From: Heterorhizobium halophytocola
GTDB taxonomy: Bacteria; Pseudomonadota; Alphaproteobacteria; Rhizobiales; Rhizobiaceae
DNA length: 64,000 bases
NCBI RefSeq assembly: GCF_017873095.1
Contig: NZ_JAGGJU010000006.1
Coordinates: 248,001-312,000 of the forward strand
Direction of reading: 5' to 3'
Shown here piece after piece: positions 55,463-64,000 of the stretch (position 1 is the stretch's first letter; every line of letters starts with the position of its first letter). The position numbers and the translations under genes were made by a program. The notes beneath the pieces were generated by a model. The model saw only the letters and a program-made list of their open reading frames with translations. It searched no databases and was not told the DNA's origin.

Positions 55463-56878
55463 TTGCCGAAATCTTTTCGAACCAATCTACCGGACTGGTC
55501 GGCCCTGATCCCCGTTCTTCCGGCTGACGGCCCCCGTCGGATGGCCCTCTATGGCGAACTCAAGCGCCTGATCGAGGCCGGACGTCTGAAGCCCGGAACG
55601 AAGCTGCCGACGACGCGGGATCTCTCGGCACGCCTGACGCTTTCGCGCGGCGCGGTGGTCGCGGCCTATGACCAACTCGTGGCCGAAGGCTATGCCGAGG
55701 CGCGGACCGGGGACGGCACCTATGTCGCCGCGGACGTGCCGGCGCTGGCCGGAGCCGCGCTGGCGAACGAACCGCCGCCCTGCGAGCCGCCGCCGCCGCT
55801 GCCGGGCACGCTCGGCTGCACCACAGCCGACGAGATGACGATCCGTACCTTCCGCACGCTGCTGAACCGGCATCTCACCCAGCCGACGGCGCGGCACTAT
55901 TTCTACCAGGATCCGCGCGGCGGGGCCGATCTGAGGACCGAGATCGCCGCCTATCTGCGCACCGCGCGCGGCGTGCGCTGCCGTGCCGATCAGGTGATCC
56001 TGACGTCCGGCACGCAGCAGGCGCTCGACCTGGTGATCCGGACGCTGACCGCGCCCGGCGACACCGTTGCGATCGAGGACCCGTGCTACGGCATGGCACG
56101 CGAGGCGTTCGAGGCCGCGCAGCTGCGTGTCCTACCGGTGCCGGTCGACGCCGAAGGGCTGGATGTCGGCGCGCTGGCGGCTGCAGGCAGCCCGCCAAAT
56201 GCCGTCTATGTGACACCGTCGCACCAGTTTCCGCTCGGCGTGACGCTGACCATGGCGCGGCGGCTGGCGCTGATCGACTGGGCCGAGCGTCATCAGGCCC
56301 ATGTCATCGAAGACGACTATGACAGCGAGTTCCGCTTCGCCGGCCCGCCGCTGACGGCGCTGCAGGGCGTCGACGGGGCAGGGCGGGTGATCTATGTCGG
56401 CAGCTTTTCCAAGACGCTGATGCCGGGTTTCCGGATCGGCTATCTGGTGGCGCCGGAGCCGTTGCTGGAGCCCCTGCTTGCGATGCGACGGGTGTCGGAC
56501 CGGTTTCCCTCGACGCTGCTCGAAAGCGCGCTGGCCGAGTTTCTGCGCGACGGGCATTTTGCCGGCCACCTGAAGCGCGCAAGGCGCCGGGTGCGGGCGG
56601 CCCGCGACGCGCTGGTCGCGGTGCTGGCGTCTCACGGCTTCTCGTTGGTGGTGCCGGAGCAGGGCCTGCATCTGGTGGCGCGGCTGCCGGGCGGTCCGTC
56701 CGAAGCCGAGATGCTGGCGGCGGCAAGCGACAGCGGCTTCGCCGTCAGGGCGCTGTCGCCGCTCTACGCCCCGCCCCAGACGGCGCAGCCCGGCGTCGTC
56801 ATCGGCTTTTCCGGCTTTCCGGCCGACGTGCTTGCGGCCGCTGCCAGCCGTTGGGCGATCCACCTCCGCCGTCCTTGA
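55463..56878 (+). CDS. MocR/PdxR-like GntR regulator with aminotransferase domain
   Basis: A 471-residue protein. The GntR HTH covers ~15-80 (LKPGTKLPTTRDLSARLTLS). The aminotransferase class I fold runs ~115-465, with PLP lysine in VGSFSKTLMPGFRIGYLVAP and the DDYDSEFR motif for ring stacking. A TTG at 55463 sits six bases after GCGAGG, and is taken as the start. It likely senses PLP or an amino compound to control the adjacent PNPOx-like gene. Confidence 0.9.
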   Translation: MPKSFRTNLPDWSALIPVLPADGPRRMALYGELKRLIEAGRLKPGTKLPTTRDLSARLTLSRGAVVAAYDQLVAEGYAEARTGDGTYVAADVPALAGAALANEPPPCEPPPPLPGTLGCTTADEMTIRTFRTLLNRHLTQPTARHYFYQDPRGGADLRTEIAAYLRTARGVRCRADQVILTSGTQQALDLVIRTLTAPGDTVAIEDPCYGMAREAFEAAQLRVLPVPVDAEGLDVGALAAAGSPPNAVYVTPSHQFPLGVTLTMARRLALIDWAERHQAHVIEDDYDSEFRFAGPPLTALQGVDGAGRVIYVGSFSKTLMPGFRIGYLVAPEPLLEPLLAMRRVSDRFPSTLLESALAEFLRDGHFAGHLKRARRRVRAARDALVAVLASHGFSLVVPEQGLHLVARLPGGPSEAEMLAAASDSGFAVRALSPLYAPPQTAQPGVVIGFSGFPADVLAAAASRWAIHLRRP

Positions 56879-56897
56879 GGTGAGAGGGGTTGACGTC

Positions 56898-57710
56898 TCA
56901 CTCGTCGGATTTCACCTGCACATGCGACATCAGGGCGAAGATCAGCGTGCCCCCGACCATGTTGCCGATCAGCGTCGGCAGGGCGAAATCGACGATCGCC
57001 TGGCGCAGATCGGTGCCGCCATGGGCCCAGAGATACATGGCCTCGACGGCGCCGACGATGATATGGGTAAAGCCGCCGATCGCGATGATATAGGTGACGA
57101 TGAAGATCACCAGCACATGGCCGCTCTCCACCCGGTGCAGCATCCAGACCAGCGTGGCGATCAGCCAGCCGGCCATCACGCCCTTGGCGAACATTTCCAG
57201 CGGGCTGTTGGCCATCATCTCGGTGCCGAGCTTGAGGAAGGCGGAAGAGACCTTGTCGTCGAAAACCGGCATGACGGTGATGAACCATACGGCGATGGCG
57301 CAGCCGATCATGTTGCCGAGGAAGACCGTGCCCCAGATCCGCATCAGCTTGCCGAAATTGCGCAGTGTCGGTTCCGACATGAAGGGCAGGACCGGCGTCA
57401 GCGTGTTCTCGGTGAACAGCTGCTGGTTGGCGACGATGACCAGGATGAAGCCGATCGTGTAGCCTGCCGCGTCGAACAGGAAGCCGATGTCGCTGTCCGG
57501 CAGATAGGCGGTCAGGATGCCGCGCGCGATCATCGAGGTGCTCATCGTCATGCCGCCGGCGATCGCCGACCACAGGAGCGCCATGACGTCGCGGTTGATT
57601 TCCTTTTCGCCGTCGCGGCGGGTCAGTTCGTGGATGGCGGCCGAGGTCGACGGCAGGTCTTCCTCGAGTTCGTCAACGGACTGGGCATCCTTCTGCTCAG
57701 CTTCACTCAT
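56898..57710 (-). CDS. Formate/nitrite transporter family protein (YfdC-like)
   Basis: A 270-residue protein with six helices after an acidic N-terminal tail. SAIAGGMTMSTSMIARGILT and ANQQLFTENTLTPVLPFMSE mark the FNT pore, and GNMIGCAIAVWFITVMPVFD the third helix. It lies just downstream of the corrinoid cluster; formate handling in one-carbon metabolism would fit, but the YfdC branch is poorly characterised. Confidence 0.9.
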   Translation of the reverse strand: MSEAEQKDAQSVDELEEDLPSTSAAIHELTRRDGEKEINRDVMALLWSAIAGGMTMSTSMIARGILTAYLPDSDIGFLFDAAGYTIGFILVIVANQQLFTENTLTPVLPFMSEPTLRNFGKLMRIWGTVFLGNMIGCAIAVWFITVMPVFDDKVSSAFLKLGTEMMANSPLEMFAKGVMAGWLIATLVWMLHRVESGHVLVIFIVTYIIAIGGFTHIIVGAVEAMYLWAHGGTDLRQAIVDFALPTLIGNMVGGTLIFALMSHVQVKSDE

Positions 57711-57922
57711 CAGTCATCACTTTTCGCGTTAGGAGATCGTCGTCTTGCGACGAGAGGGTTGGGCGTGGGCGACGGGCGTCGCGCCCCTAAACGCATCAGG
57801 TAAGACTTGGGTTCAAACGGATCACCACGGACGGCGCGGAAAAGCGCCTTTCAGCCGGGCCGTGGGCTGCCGCCCAACCCGCCACTTCGGCCCTGGGCCT
57901 CCGGGTCAGAGCCCGCCGGATG

Positions 57923-59953
57923 TCAGCCGCGCTCGCGCCGACGGCGGCGACCGGCGCCGTCGCCGTCCGCCAGCACCTTCGGCACGGGCAGGGTGACCAC
58001 CTCGGACAGCCTAGGAAAGGCGTCGACCTTGTTCGGCAGCGCCATGGCATCGATGAACAGCTGCTGGAAATTGGGCTCCAGCGCCGTCTCGATCTTTTCG
58101 ATCCGCTTGACCGTCTCCTCGATCTCGCGGCGATGGTCGCGGTTGAGCAGGCACATCAGCGCGCCGGTGCCGGCGGCATTGCCGACCGCCTTGACCTCGT
58201 CCAGCGCGCAATCGGGGATGAGGCCGAGCACCATGGCGTATTTCGGATCGATGAAGGAGCCGAAGGCACCGGCAAAGCGGATCGTGTCGACATGGTCGAG
58301 CCCGAGCTTTTCCATCAGCAGCTTGATGCCGGCATAGAGCGCGGCCTTGGCAAGCTGGATGGCGCGGACGTCGTTCTGGGTGACCGTGATTTTCTGCGCG
58401 CCCTCATGCAGCAGGTAGGAGAATGTCCGGCCATTGGCGAGGATGCGCGGGCTCCTGTCAGCCATGACGCCATCTACCACGCCGTCGGCGGAGATCACGC
58501 CGGACAGATACATTTCGGCGACCACCTCGATGATCGCCGAGCCGCAGATACCGGTGATGCCGACCTGGGACGCGGCCTCGGCAAAGCCGGGCTCGTCGGA
58601 CCAGGGCTCGACGCCGATCACCTTGAAGCGCGGCTCCAGCGTGGCGGGATCGATGCGCACCCGCTCGATCGCACCCGGCGCGGCGCGCTGGCCGCAGGAA
58701 ATTTCCGCGCCCTCGAAGGCGGGCCCGGTCGGCGAGGAGGCCGCGACCACCCGCGTGGCATTGCCGAGCACGATCTCGGCATTGGTGCCGACATCGACCA
58801 GCAGCATCATCCGGTCCTGCCGGTGCGGCCCTTCCGACAGGGTGGCGCCGGCGGCGTCCGCACCGACATGGCCGGCGATGCAGGGCAGGACATAGACACG
58901 GGCGCCATGGTTGATCGCCAGGTCGATCTCGCGCGACCAGGTGTGCACCTCGCCGGAAACGGCCAGCGCAAAAGGCGCCTGGCCGAGTTCGGTCGGGTCG
59001 ATGCCGAGGAACAGGTGGTGCATGATCGGATTGGCGACGAAGACGGCATCGAGGATGTCGTCGGCGCTGATGCCGGCCTCGGCGCAGACCTTCTCCGTCA
59101 GCTCGTTGATCGCCTGGCGCACGGCCCTGGTCATCGCCTCGCGGCCGTCCGGGTTCATCATCACATAGGAGACGCGGCTCATCAGGTCTTCGCCGAAGCG
59201 GATCTGCGGGTTGGAGGTGCCGGAGGTGGCGATCACCCGGCCCGACAGCAGCGAGACCAGATGCATGGCGATCGTCGTCGAACCGATATCGCAGGCAATG
59301 CCATAGGCCTCGTTGTGCAAGCCGGGCCAGAGCGCGATCAGGTTGGGGCGCGAGCCTTCGATGTCGCGGTGGATGGCAGCCGTGACGCCCCAGTTGCCCT
59401 TGCGCAGGGTCTTCTGCACATCCGGCAGCAAGTGCTGGGCAACGAGGATGTTCTCCCAGCCCCAGTCCTTTTCCAGCATCAGTTTCAGCCGGTCGAGATC
59501 GCCAAGCGGCTTGTGCATGTCGGGTTCGTCGACCTCGACATAGCAGAGCTGGACCGCCGGATTGCGCTCGATCAGCCGGTCGGTGGCTGCCTTGCGGATC
59601 ACCTGCGCATTGACCACGGTGTCCTGCGGTACATCGATGACGAGATCGCCGAGGATCAGCGCCGAGCAGGAGAGGCGCCGGCCTTCCGGGATGGTGCGAA
59701 CCTTCGCATAGCGCTCCTCCTTCGGCCCGACCGGCGAGATATGGTCTTTTGCCGAGACGATCTTGTGCTTGGCGAAATGGCCCTCCTGCACCTCGATCTG
59801 GCAGCGCCCGCAGGTCGCCCTGCCGCCGCACACGCTCTCGACATAGACGCCGAGCGAGCGGGCGGCATCCAGCACCGCCGTGCCCGTCGGGAAGCGGCCA
59901 CGCTTGCCCGAGGGCATGAAGAGCACGAGGTGATCTGCAGGTTTGTCATTCAT
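57923..59953 (-). CDS. ASKHA-domain ferredoxin, corrinoid-activation protein (RamA/DUF4445-like)
   Basis: A 676-residue protein. The N-terminal 2Fe-2S domain has CGGRATCGRCQ and a later LSCSALI, the four ligands. The rest is an ASKHA ATPase-like DUF4445 domain, with ACDIGSTTIAMHLVSLLSG, LLVDVGTNAEIVLGNATRVV and AGAFGSFIDPKYAMVLGLIP as phosphate and adenosine loops. Relatives such as RamA reductively reactivate Co(II) corrinoid to Co(I) in methyl transfer. It matches its place in a methyltransferase cluster. Confidence 0.92.
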   Translation of the reverse strand: MNDKPADHLVLFMPSGKRGRFPTGTAVLDAARSLGVYVESVCGGRATCGRCQIEVQEGHFAKHKIVSAKDHISPVGPKEERYAKVRTIPEGRRLSCSALILGDLVIDVPQDTVVNAQVIRKAATDRLIERNPAVQLCYVEVDEPDMHKPLGDLDRLKLMLEKDWGWENILVAQHLLPDVQKTLRKGNWGVTAAIHRDIEGSRPNLIALWPGLHNEAYGIACDIGSTTIAMHLVSLLSGRVIATSGTSNPQIRFGEDLMSRVSYVMMNPDGREAMTRAVRQAINELTEKVCAEAGISADDILDAVFVANPIMHHLFLGIDPTELGQAPFALAVSGEVHTWSREIDLAINHGARVYVLPCIAGHVGADAAGATLSEGPHRQDRMMLLVDVGTNAEIVLGNATRVVAASSPTGPAFEGAEISCGQRAAPGAIERVRIDPATLEPRFKVIGVEPWSDEPGFAEAASQVGITGICGSAIIEVVAEMYLSGVISADGVVDGVMADRSPRILANGRTFSYLLHEGAQKITVTQNDVRAIQLAKAALYAGIKLLMEKLGLDHVDTIRFAGAFGSFIDPKYAMVLGLIPDCALDEVKAVGNAAGTGALMCLLNRDHRREIEETVKRIEKIETALEPNFQQLFIDAMALPNKVDAFPRLSEVVTLPVPKVLADGDGAGRRRRRERG

Positions 59954-60094
59954 GATGCCATGACCTTCGCATGCTGTTCCAAAAGCCCTTTGCCCATCAC
60001 GGCCCGCGCACTGCCGATAGACGGCATTTGAGCGATCGCCTTAAACCGATGCATGCATATGCGCGCGATACTGCCGCGGCCCAAGGAGTCTGAA

Positions 60095-60331
60095 ATGCCA
60101 TCACTTGTCATCACCGCGCTGGTCGCCAGCTTTACCTTCGTCCGCCTGCTCAAGGGACCGTGGATGCGCAATCCGCAATATCTGGCGGCCGCGATGATCG
60201 GCTCGATGATAGTTGTGATCGCCGGCGACGGCCTCGATCCCGGCATCGGCGACGATTTCATCATGGGCAATCTGCTGGCGCTTGGCGGCAGCGCCGCCGG
60301 CATCTTCCTGATGGGCCGCGTCATCGCCTGA
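60095..60331 (+). CDS. Small membrane protein, 78 residues
   Basis: MPSLVITALVASFTFVRLLK begins six bases after CAAGGAG. Three hydrophobic segments (residues ~2-16, ~25-42 and ~58-75) suggest a polytopic small protein. It runs opposite to the flanking one-carbon genes. No family recognised. Confidence 0.65.
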   Translation: MPSLVITALVASFTFVRLLKGPWMRNPQYLAAAMIGSMIVVIAGDGLDPGIGDDFIMGNLLALGGSAAGIFLMGRVIA

Positions 60332-60374
60332 GCCGGCGCCCCGCGGTCGGTGCCGCAGCGCAAGGAGCCATAGA

Positions 60375-61349
60375 TCATTCCGTGGATCCGCCTCCACCCA
60401 CACGCCCTGCGCGCCCGCCGCGGCGGGCCGGGCGGCCGTCGCCGGTGCCGCCTGATGCGACAGGGGTCGTCGCCTGGCCACCCTCGGCCGGCTTGTAGTC
60501 GCGGTAGCTCATGATCCATTTTCCGCAGTTCTCGTCGGTGCCGTTCAGCACATTGGCGGCGCGAACGGCTTCCATCTCCTGCGGGCGGCAGGGGTTCATT
60601 ATCGCGCTCGTCATGCCGGCGCCGATGACCATCGGGATGAAGCCGGCATTGATGCCGTGGCGATGCGGCAGTCCGAAGGAGATGTTGGAAAGGCCGCAGG
60701 TCGTGTTGACCTTCAGCTCCTCGCGCAGGCGCCGCAGCAGGGCGAAGACCTGCAGGCCGGCCGAACCGACGGCGCCGATCGGCATGACCAGCGGATCGAC
60801 GACGATATCGTGCGGCTTGATGCCGTAATCGGCGGCGCGTTCGACGATCTTCTTCGCCACGGCAAAGCGCACGTCGGGGTCCTGGCTGATGCCGGTCTCG
60901 TCGTTGGAAATGGCCACCACCGGCACGTCGTATTTCTTGCAGAGCGGCAGGATCGCCTCGAGCTTTTCTTCCTCGCCGGTGACCGAGTTGACCAGCGGCC
61001 GGCCCTTGGCGACCTGCAGCGCCGCCTCGATGGCAGCCGAGACCGAGCTGTCGATCGAGAGCGGCACATCGACGAGGCCCTGGACGATTTCGAGCGTCCT
61101 GACCAGCAGGGCCGGTTCTGTTTCGTTCGGATTGACCGAGGTCACCCCGGCATTGACATCCAGCATGGTCGCCCCGGCCGCGACCTGCGCCAGCGCATCT
61201 TGGATGACGGTGTCGAAATTGCCGGCAATCATCTCGGCTGCAAGCTTCTTGCGGCCGGTCGGGTTGATCCGTTCGCCAATGACGCAGAACGGCTGGTCGA
61301 AGCCGATGACGACTTCTCGGCTGGCGGATGCGACGATCGTGCGGGTCAT
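60375..61349 (-). CDS. Methyltetrahydrofolate:corrinoid methyltransferase
   Basis: A 324-residue TIM-barrel of the pterin-binding (DHPS/AcsE/MtgA) family. VIGERINPTGRKKLAAEMIA is the substrate-binding signature, GATMLDVNAGVTSVNPNETE and NTTCGLSNISFGLPHRHGIN are also conserved. The C-terminal ~35 residues are a Gly/Arg-rich tail. It moves the methyl group from a corrinoid protein to tetrahydrofolate, as in quaternary-amine (glycine or proline betaine) demethylation systems of rhizobia. Confidence 0.93.
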   Translation of the reverse strand: MTRTIVASASREVVIGFDQPFCVIGERINPTGRKKLAAEMIAGNFDTVIQDALAQVAAGATMLDVNAGVTSVNPNETEPALLVRTLEIVQGLVDVPLSIDSSVSAAIEAALQVAKGRPLVNSVTGEEEKLEAILPLCKKYDVPVVAISNDETGISQDPDVRFAVAKKIVERAADYGIKPHDIVVDPLVMPIGAVGSAGLQVFALLRRLREELKVNTTCGLSNISFGLPHRHGINAGFIPMVIGAGMTSAIMNPCRPQEMEAVRAANVLNGTDENCGKWIMSYRDYKPAEGGQATTPVASGGTGDGRPARRGGRAGRVGGGGSTE

Positions 61350-61448
61350 GTCTCTTGCGTCTCCGTCGTGAAACTGCGGGTGAGCCTTGCCTTGGGCATT
61401 TCGGGGCGAAATCCGGGTCTGCCGCCTGCATCAGGCGGCGCGACGGAA

Positions 61449-61751
61449 TCAGGCCGGGTCGCGGCCGCCTGCCTGGACCAGCGCCACGAGGCGGGCCTTG
61501 TCATAGCCGGATTCGAGATCGGCGGCGGCCATGTCGGCCTCTGTCTCCAGATCGTCGCCAACCGGATGCGGATCGCCCTTGCGCCAGTCGGCCAGATAGT
61601 CGTCGGTGCCGGCAGCACCCGAGCGCATGGCGCACATGTCGATCGCTTCGGTGAAGCGGAGCGAAAGCTCCCGCTTGGCCGATCTGCGACCCTGCTTGAC
61701 GATGACCTGGGCGGGGATGTCCCGCCAGTAGACGATGATCCTGTCGGCCAT
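61449..61751 (-). CDS. 'Virulence factor' domain protein (PF13769-like)
   Basis: A 100-residue protein, MADRIIVYWRDIPAQVIVKQ at the start, with RSAKRELSLRFTEAIDMCAM and GTDDYLADWRKG. It matches the short 'virulence factor' family that co-occurs with the methyltetrahydrofolate:corrinoid methyltransferase. The name is historical and does not imply pathogenesis. Its real task is likely an accessory of corrinoid-dependent demethylation. Confidence 0.82.
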   Translation of the reverse strand: MADRIIVYWRDIPAQVIVKQGRRSAKRELSLRFTEAIDMCAMRSGAAGTDDYLADWRKGDPHPVGDDLETEADMAAADLESGYDKARLVALVQAGGRDPA

Positions 61752-61848
61752 GCATGCTCCTCCTCGAGCCGTCAGAATGCACGCAGCCGCAGGGCCGGAC
61801 TGCGCTTTCGACGACGCGGCAGAGGTTGAAAAACGACGCGCGCGCGAA

Positions 61849-62631
61849 TTACCAGACGCCGCGCGTCAGGCCATGCCAGAGCCAGGTCCAGATCGGCGGC
61901 GGGAAACAGAGCCCCGACGGGCCCTCGGGCGTTGCCGGGCGAAGCGTGCCGGCAAGCGCATCCTCGACCGATTGCAGCACGGCCGGCAGGGCGGCGGCAC
62001 TGACCACCAGCGGATAGGTGGAGATGAAATCGCCTCTGGCCGGCTTCGTGCGCACGTCGTGCAGCGTCGCGCCGGTGTCCGTCCCGGCATCGACCAGATG
62101 AAGGGTGGCGCCGAAATTGCCGGCGTCGCCGCGCACCAGCGACCAGTAGGCGCCCATCTGGCCGCGATAGGCCGGGTTGATGCCGGCATGCAGGTTGATC
62201 ACCGGGCAGGATACCGAGGACAGCGTCTGCCGCGACATGATCCGTGTGCTGACCAGAAGGACGACCGCCGGCTGCAGCCGGGCGACCAGCGCCTGGCAGG
62301 CGGGATCGTTGATCGAGGGCAGGGGATGGACCGGCGTGGCGGCAGGCAGGGTAGGCTCAAGGCCGGTGGTGGCGATGATCTCAGCGCTGCGCCCGGCTGC
62401 CAGCTTGCGCAACAGGCGGGCCGCGATCATCGTGGCCAACTGGCCGGACGCCTGCAGATGGCCGAAGCGGCGGGCGCGGCGGCGATAGATCACCGACTTC
62501 GGCTCGGCTGCCTCCATCGCGACCTGGACGTCGGAAAACCGGCGCGACAGCGCGTTCACCACCAAGGACGGGATCGGCCCGCCGGCGGTCATGACCAGGA
62601 TCGTGGAAGTCTTCGGTTCGGTATCGGGCAC
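61849..62631 (-). CDS. Formyltransferase-like protein
   Basis: A 260-residue protein with the PurN/Fmt-type core: VINLHAGINPAYRGQMGAYW (catalytic His in the NLHAG turn) and ATLHLVDAGTDTGATLHDVR (catalytic Asp). The rest is less conserved. It probably uses 10-formyl-tetrahydrofolate to formylate an amine, which suits its one-carbon setting. The acceptor is unknown. Confidence 0.85.
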   Translation of the reverse strand: MPDTEPKTSTILVMTAGGPIPSLVVNALSRRFSDVQVAMEAAEPKSVIYRRRARRFGHLQASGQLATMIAARLLRKLAAGRSAEIIATTGLEPTLPAATPVHPLPSINDPACQALVARLQPAVVLLVSTRIMSRQTLSSVSCPVINLHAGINPAYRGQMGAYWSLVRGDAGNFGATLHLVDAGTDTGATLHDVRTKPARGDFISTYPLVVSAAALPAVLQSVEDALAGTLRPATPEGPSGLCFPPPIWTWLWHGLTRGVW

Positions 62632-62640
62632 GGGACGCCA

Positions 62641-63288
62641 TCAGACGACGAGGAAAAGCAGGACGCCCGCCGTATAGACCACGAATGCGGCGAGCGCGAT
62701 AGCGGCAAGGCCGAGCACGCAGCCGACGATAACGCCGAGCCCGTCGCGCTCGGAATGGGTGAAGCCGACCACCGCCAGTGCCAGGGCCGGGAACCAGTTG
62801 CCGAGCGGGATCGGCAGGAAGACGACGACTGCCAGAACCAGCGCATAGGCGCCGATCAGGCGTTCCGACAAGCGCGTTTCGAGGAACCAGAAGCGCGGCA
62901 CGACGAGCCGCTCGACCCGTTCGAGCCAGGGCAGCAGGCGTTCGACGATCGCCTCGAAGGTCTTGCGGCTGATCGCGTAGTCGCCGATGCGGCGCGGCAG
63001 CAGCACCCGGTGGTGGCGCGACATCATCATCTGCCAGGCGACGAAGATCAGCGGCAGGCCGAGAAGGAAGGTAGCGCCGGGCGGCAGCGGCACGAGATTG
63101 GGCAGGCAGAAGACAAACAGGAAGGCGCCGAAGGAGCGGTCTTCGAGTTCCGCCGCCAGCGCCCGCACGGTGATCCGGTCATCGGCATGGCCCGCCATGC
63201 GGCGCAGAAGCTGCGAGAGATGCTCCGGCGCCGGCTTGTCTCCGGCTCTGGAAAACAATCCCGGTATGGTCTCCACTCCGTCGGTCAT
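62641..63288 (-). CDS. exoD: ExoD-family exopolysaccharide synthesis protein
   Basis: A 215-residue membrane protein. RSFGAFLFVFCLPNLVPLPP and LLGLPLIFVAWQMMMSRHHR, then LLPWLERVERLVVPR, are the ExoD signature, with about four helices. In Sinorhizobium, exoD affects exopolysaccharide, alkaline tolerance and nodule invasion. The start MTDGVETIPG at 63288 follows GGTGGAG; a longer start at 63333 is possible. It lies ten bases from the formyltransferase-like gene. Confidence 0.85.
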   Translation of the reverse strand: MTDGVETIPGLFSRAGDKPAPEHLSQLLRRMAGHADDRITVRALAAELEDRSFGAFLFVFCLPNLVPLPPGATFLLGLPLIFVAWQMMMSRHHRVLLPRRIGDYAISRKTFEAIVERLLPWLERVERLVVPRFWFLETRLSERLIGAYALVLAVVVFLPIPLGNWFPALALAVVGFTHSERDGLGVIVGCVLGLAAIALAAFVVYTAGVLLFLVV

Positions 63289-63490
63289 CGGCCCACTCCA
63301 CCCTGCCAGTCGCGATTCCCACGATGCTGGCAAAGCCGTGTTACAGGCAGATTAAACGAGAGCCTGAAGGCTCGGCAATTCGACGATATGCTGAACAGCT
63401 TGTTAAGGACTGACTTACGCGCATTGCCCGACCGGGGCGTTGCTGCAACGCGGCAAGCGCAAGGCCGTGGAAGACAGAGGGCCTTGGCGG

Positions 63491-64000
63491 TCAGGGGGTC
63501 GCGGCAGCGGCCAGCTCGGACCTGAGATCGCCATAGCCGGTGAAGCGGTATTCGTAGCCAAGACCCAGCCGTTCCGCCGCGGCCATCGCTCTTTGCTGCA
63601 GCCCGGGGTCATCGGTCTGCGCCAGATAGACGAGCTTGGTGTAATGGCCGAAATAGCTGTCGCGCAATTGCGGGTAGCGGTCGAGGCCGAGCGGCTCGAT
63701 GACGAAGGCGTCGAACTGGCGGGCGAGGAAATCGGTAAGGTAGAAGGCGGTGATGTCGTCGTCGTAGCGTTCGGCGAAGGCCGCATTGCCGGTGAAGAAG
63801 GAATAGCAATGCGGCCCTTCGAGGCGGCGGACATTTTCACGCGCACAGAGACGGTCCAGCATGCCGCCGGTGCCGCAATCGGCGTAGCCAATGAAAATAT
63901 CCTCTATGCCCTCGGCCCGCGCCGCAGCGATCGCCTTTTCGAGCCCGGGGACAATTTTTTCCGGATGCGCATGCCAGATTGCCGGCAGGCATTCCAGCTC
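63491..64000 (-). CDS. DUF1638 family protein, N-terminal part missing
   Basis: The frame is open to the right edge of the window, leaving 169 C-terminal residues (ELECLPAIWHAHPEKIVPGL onward). IFIGYADCGTGGMLDRLCAR and GPHCYSFFTGNAAFAERYDD are the DUF1638 hallmarks, with cysteine and histidine positions that could bind a metal or corrinoid. This family is a regular partner of MttB-type methyltransferase clusters. The start lies outside the window. Confidence 0.88.
   Translation of the reverse strand, partial: ELECLPAIWHAHPEKIVPGLEKAIAAARAEGIEDIFIGYADCGTGGMLDRLCARENVRRLEGPHCYSFFTGNAAFAERYDDDITAFYLTDFLARQFDAFVIEPLGLDRYPQLRDSYFGHYTKLVYLAQTDDPGLQQRAMAAAERLGLGYEYRFTGYGDLRSELAAAATP

Noticed and set aside
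57920-60031. 703-codon open frame opposite the ASKHA ferredoxin gene
   Set aside because: Shadow frame with no domain; the minus strand shows iron-sulfur ligands and ASKHA loops.

Overview
The window looks like a chromosomal segment of a Rhizobiaceae-type alphaproteobacterium (order Hyphomicrobiales). The GC content is high, and the gene content fits that group: DUF1489, DUF1127, DUF6428, a single-chain iron-sulfur serine dehydratase, a long UvrB with alphaproteobacterial extensions, an ExoD-like protein, NodD-type LysR regulators, and intergenic palindromic repeats of the kind abundant in rhizobia. No plasmid, phage or IS backbone is visible. This placement rests on recognising protein families by eye, not on a search.

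Layout. 0-3.5 kb: sugar catabolism (end of a Gfo/Idh/MocA oxidoreductase, an aldo-keto reductase, a GH43 beta-xylosidase), probably the tail of a plant-polysaccharide locus. 3.5-15.4 kb: housekeeping and membrane genes (DUF1345, YaiI, an M50 protease with a START-like domain, an EamA exporter, XRE regulator, lipB, tRNA-Leu(GAG), a BON protein, a deformylase-like protein lacking its cysteine ligand, mgtE, a MerR regulator with its operator, and a three-gene membrane operon). 15.6-17.9 kb: a possible 33-residue membrane protein, sdaA and a DUF1489 gene. 17.9-22.7 kb: an arsenic operon arsR-acr3-arsC-arsH-MFS-cupin, divergent from a DUF6428 gene with a cysteine-rich tail. 22.7-27.4 kb: a TetR regulator, its palindromic operator and a three-subunit molybdenum aldehyde/xanthine dehydrogenase. 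27.6-34.2 kb: metC-like lyase, dusA, a J-domain protein, a heme-degrading-domain protein, an EF-hand protein and a TetR regulator.

34.2-38.1 kb is the most irregular part. It holds a gene-poor stretch with a G-quadruplex motif, a frameshifted partial copy of the heme-degrading-domain gene, an AT-rich stand-alone RelA/SpoT-domain gene, and a scrap of sequence duplicated from the next host gene. It reads as a recombination or insertion hotspot carrying a candidate alarmone synthetase. uvrB follows (38.5-41.6 kb), with a 120-bp palindromic element inserted in frame near its 3' end, and then an HNH endonuclease gene.

42.8-57.7 kb: DUF486, a DUF1800/DUF1501 pair, an acyl-CoA thioesterase, a chemoreceptor, a LysR regulator divergent from an F420-oxidoreductase-like gene with a 17-bp perfect palindrome between them, a lipoprotein, a TauE/SafE permease, a GlxA-type AraC regulator, DUF1127 and another small ORF, a second LysR regulator, a PNPOx-like flavoprotein divergent from a MocR regulator, and a formate/nitrite transporter. 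57.9-64 kb: a corrinoid-dependent one-carbon cluster on the minus strand (DUF1638, ExoD-like, formyltransferase-like, 'virulence factor' domain, methyltetrahydrofolate:corrinoid methyltransferase, ASKHA-domain ferredoxin). It continues past the right edge, where the corrinoid protein and the primary methyltransferase would be expected.
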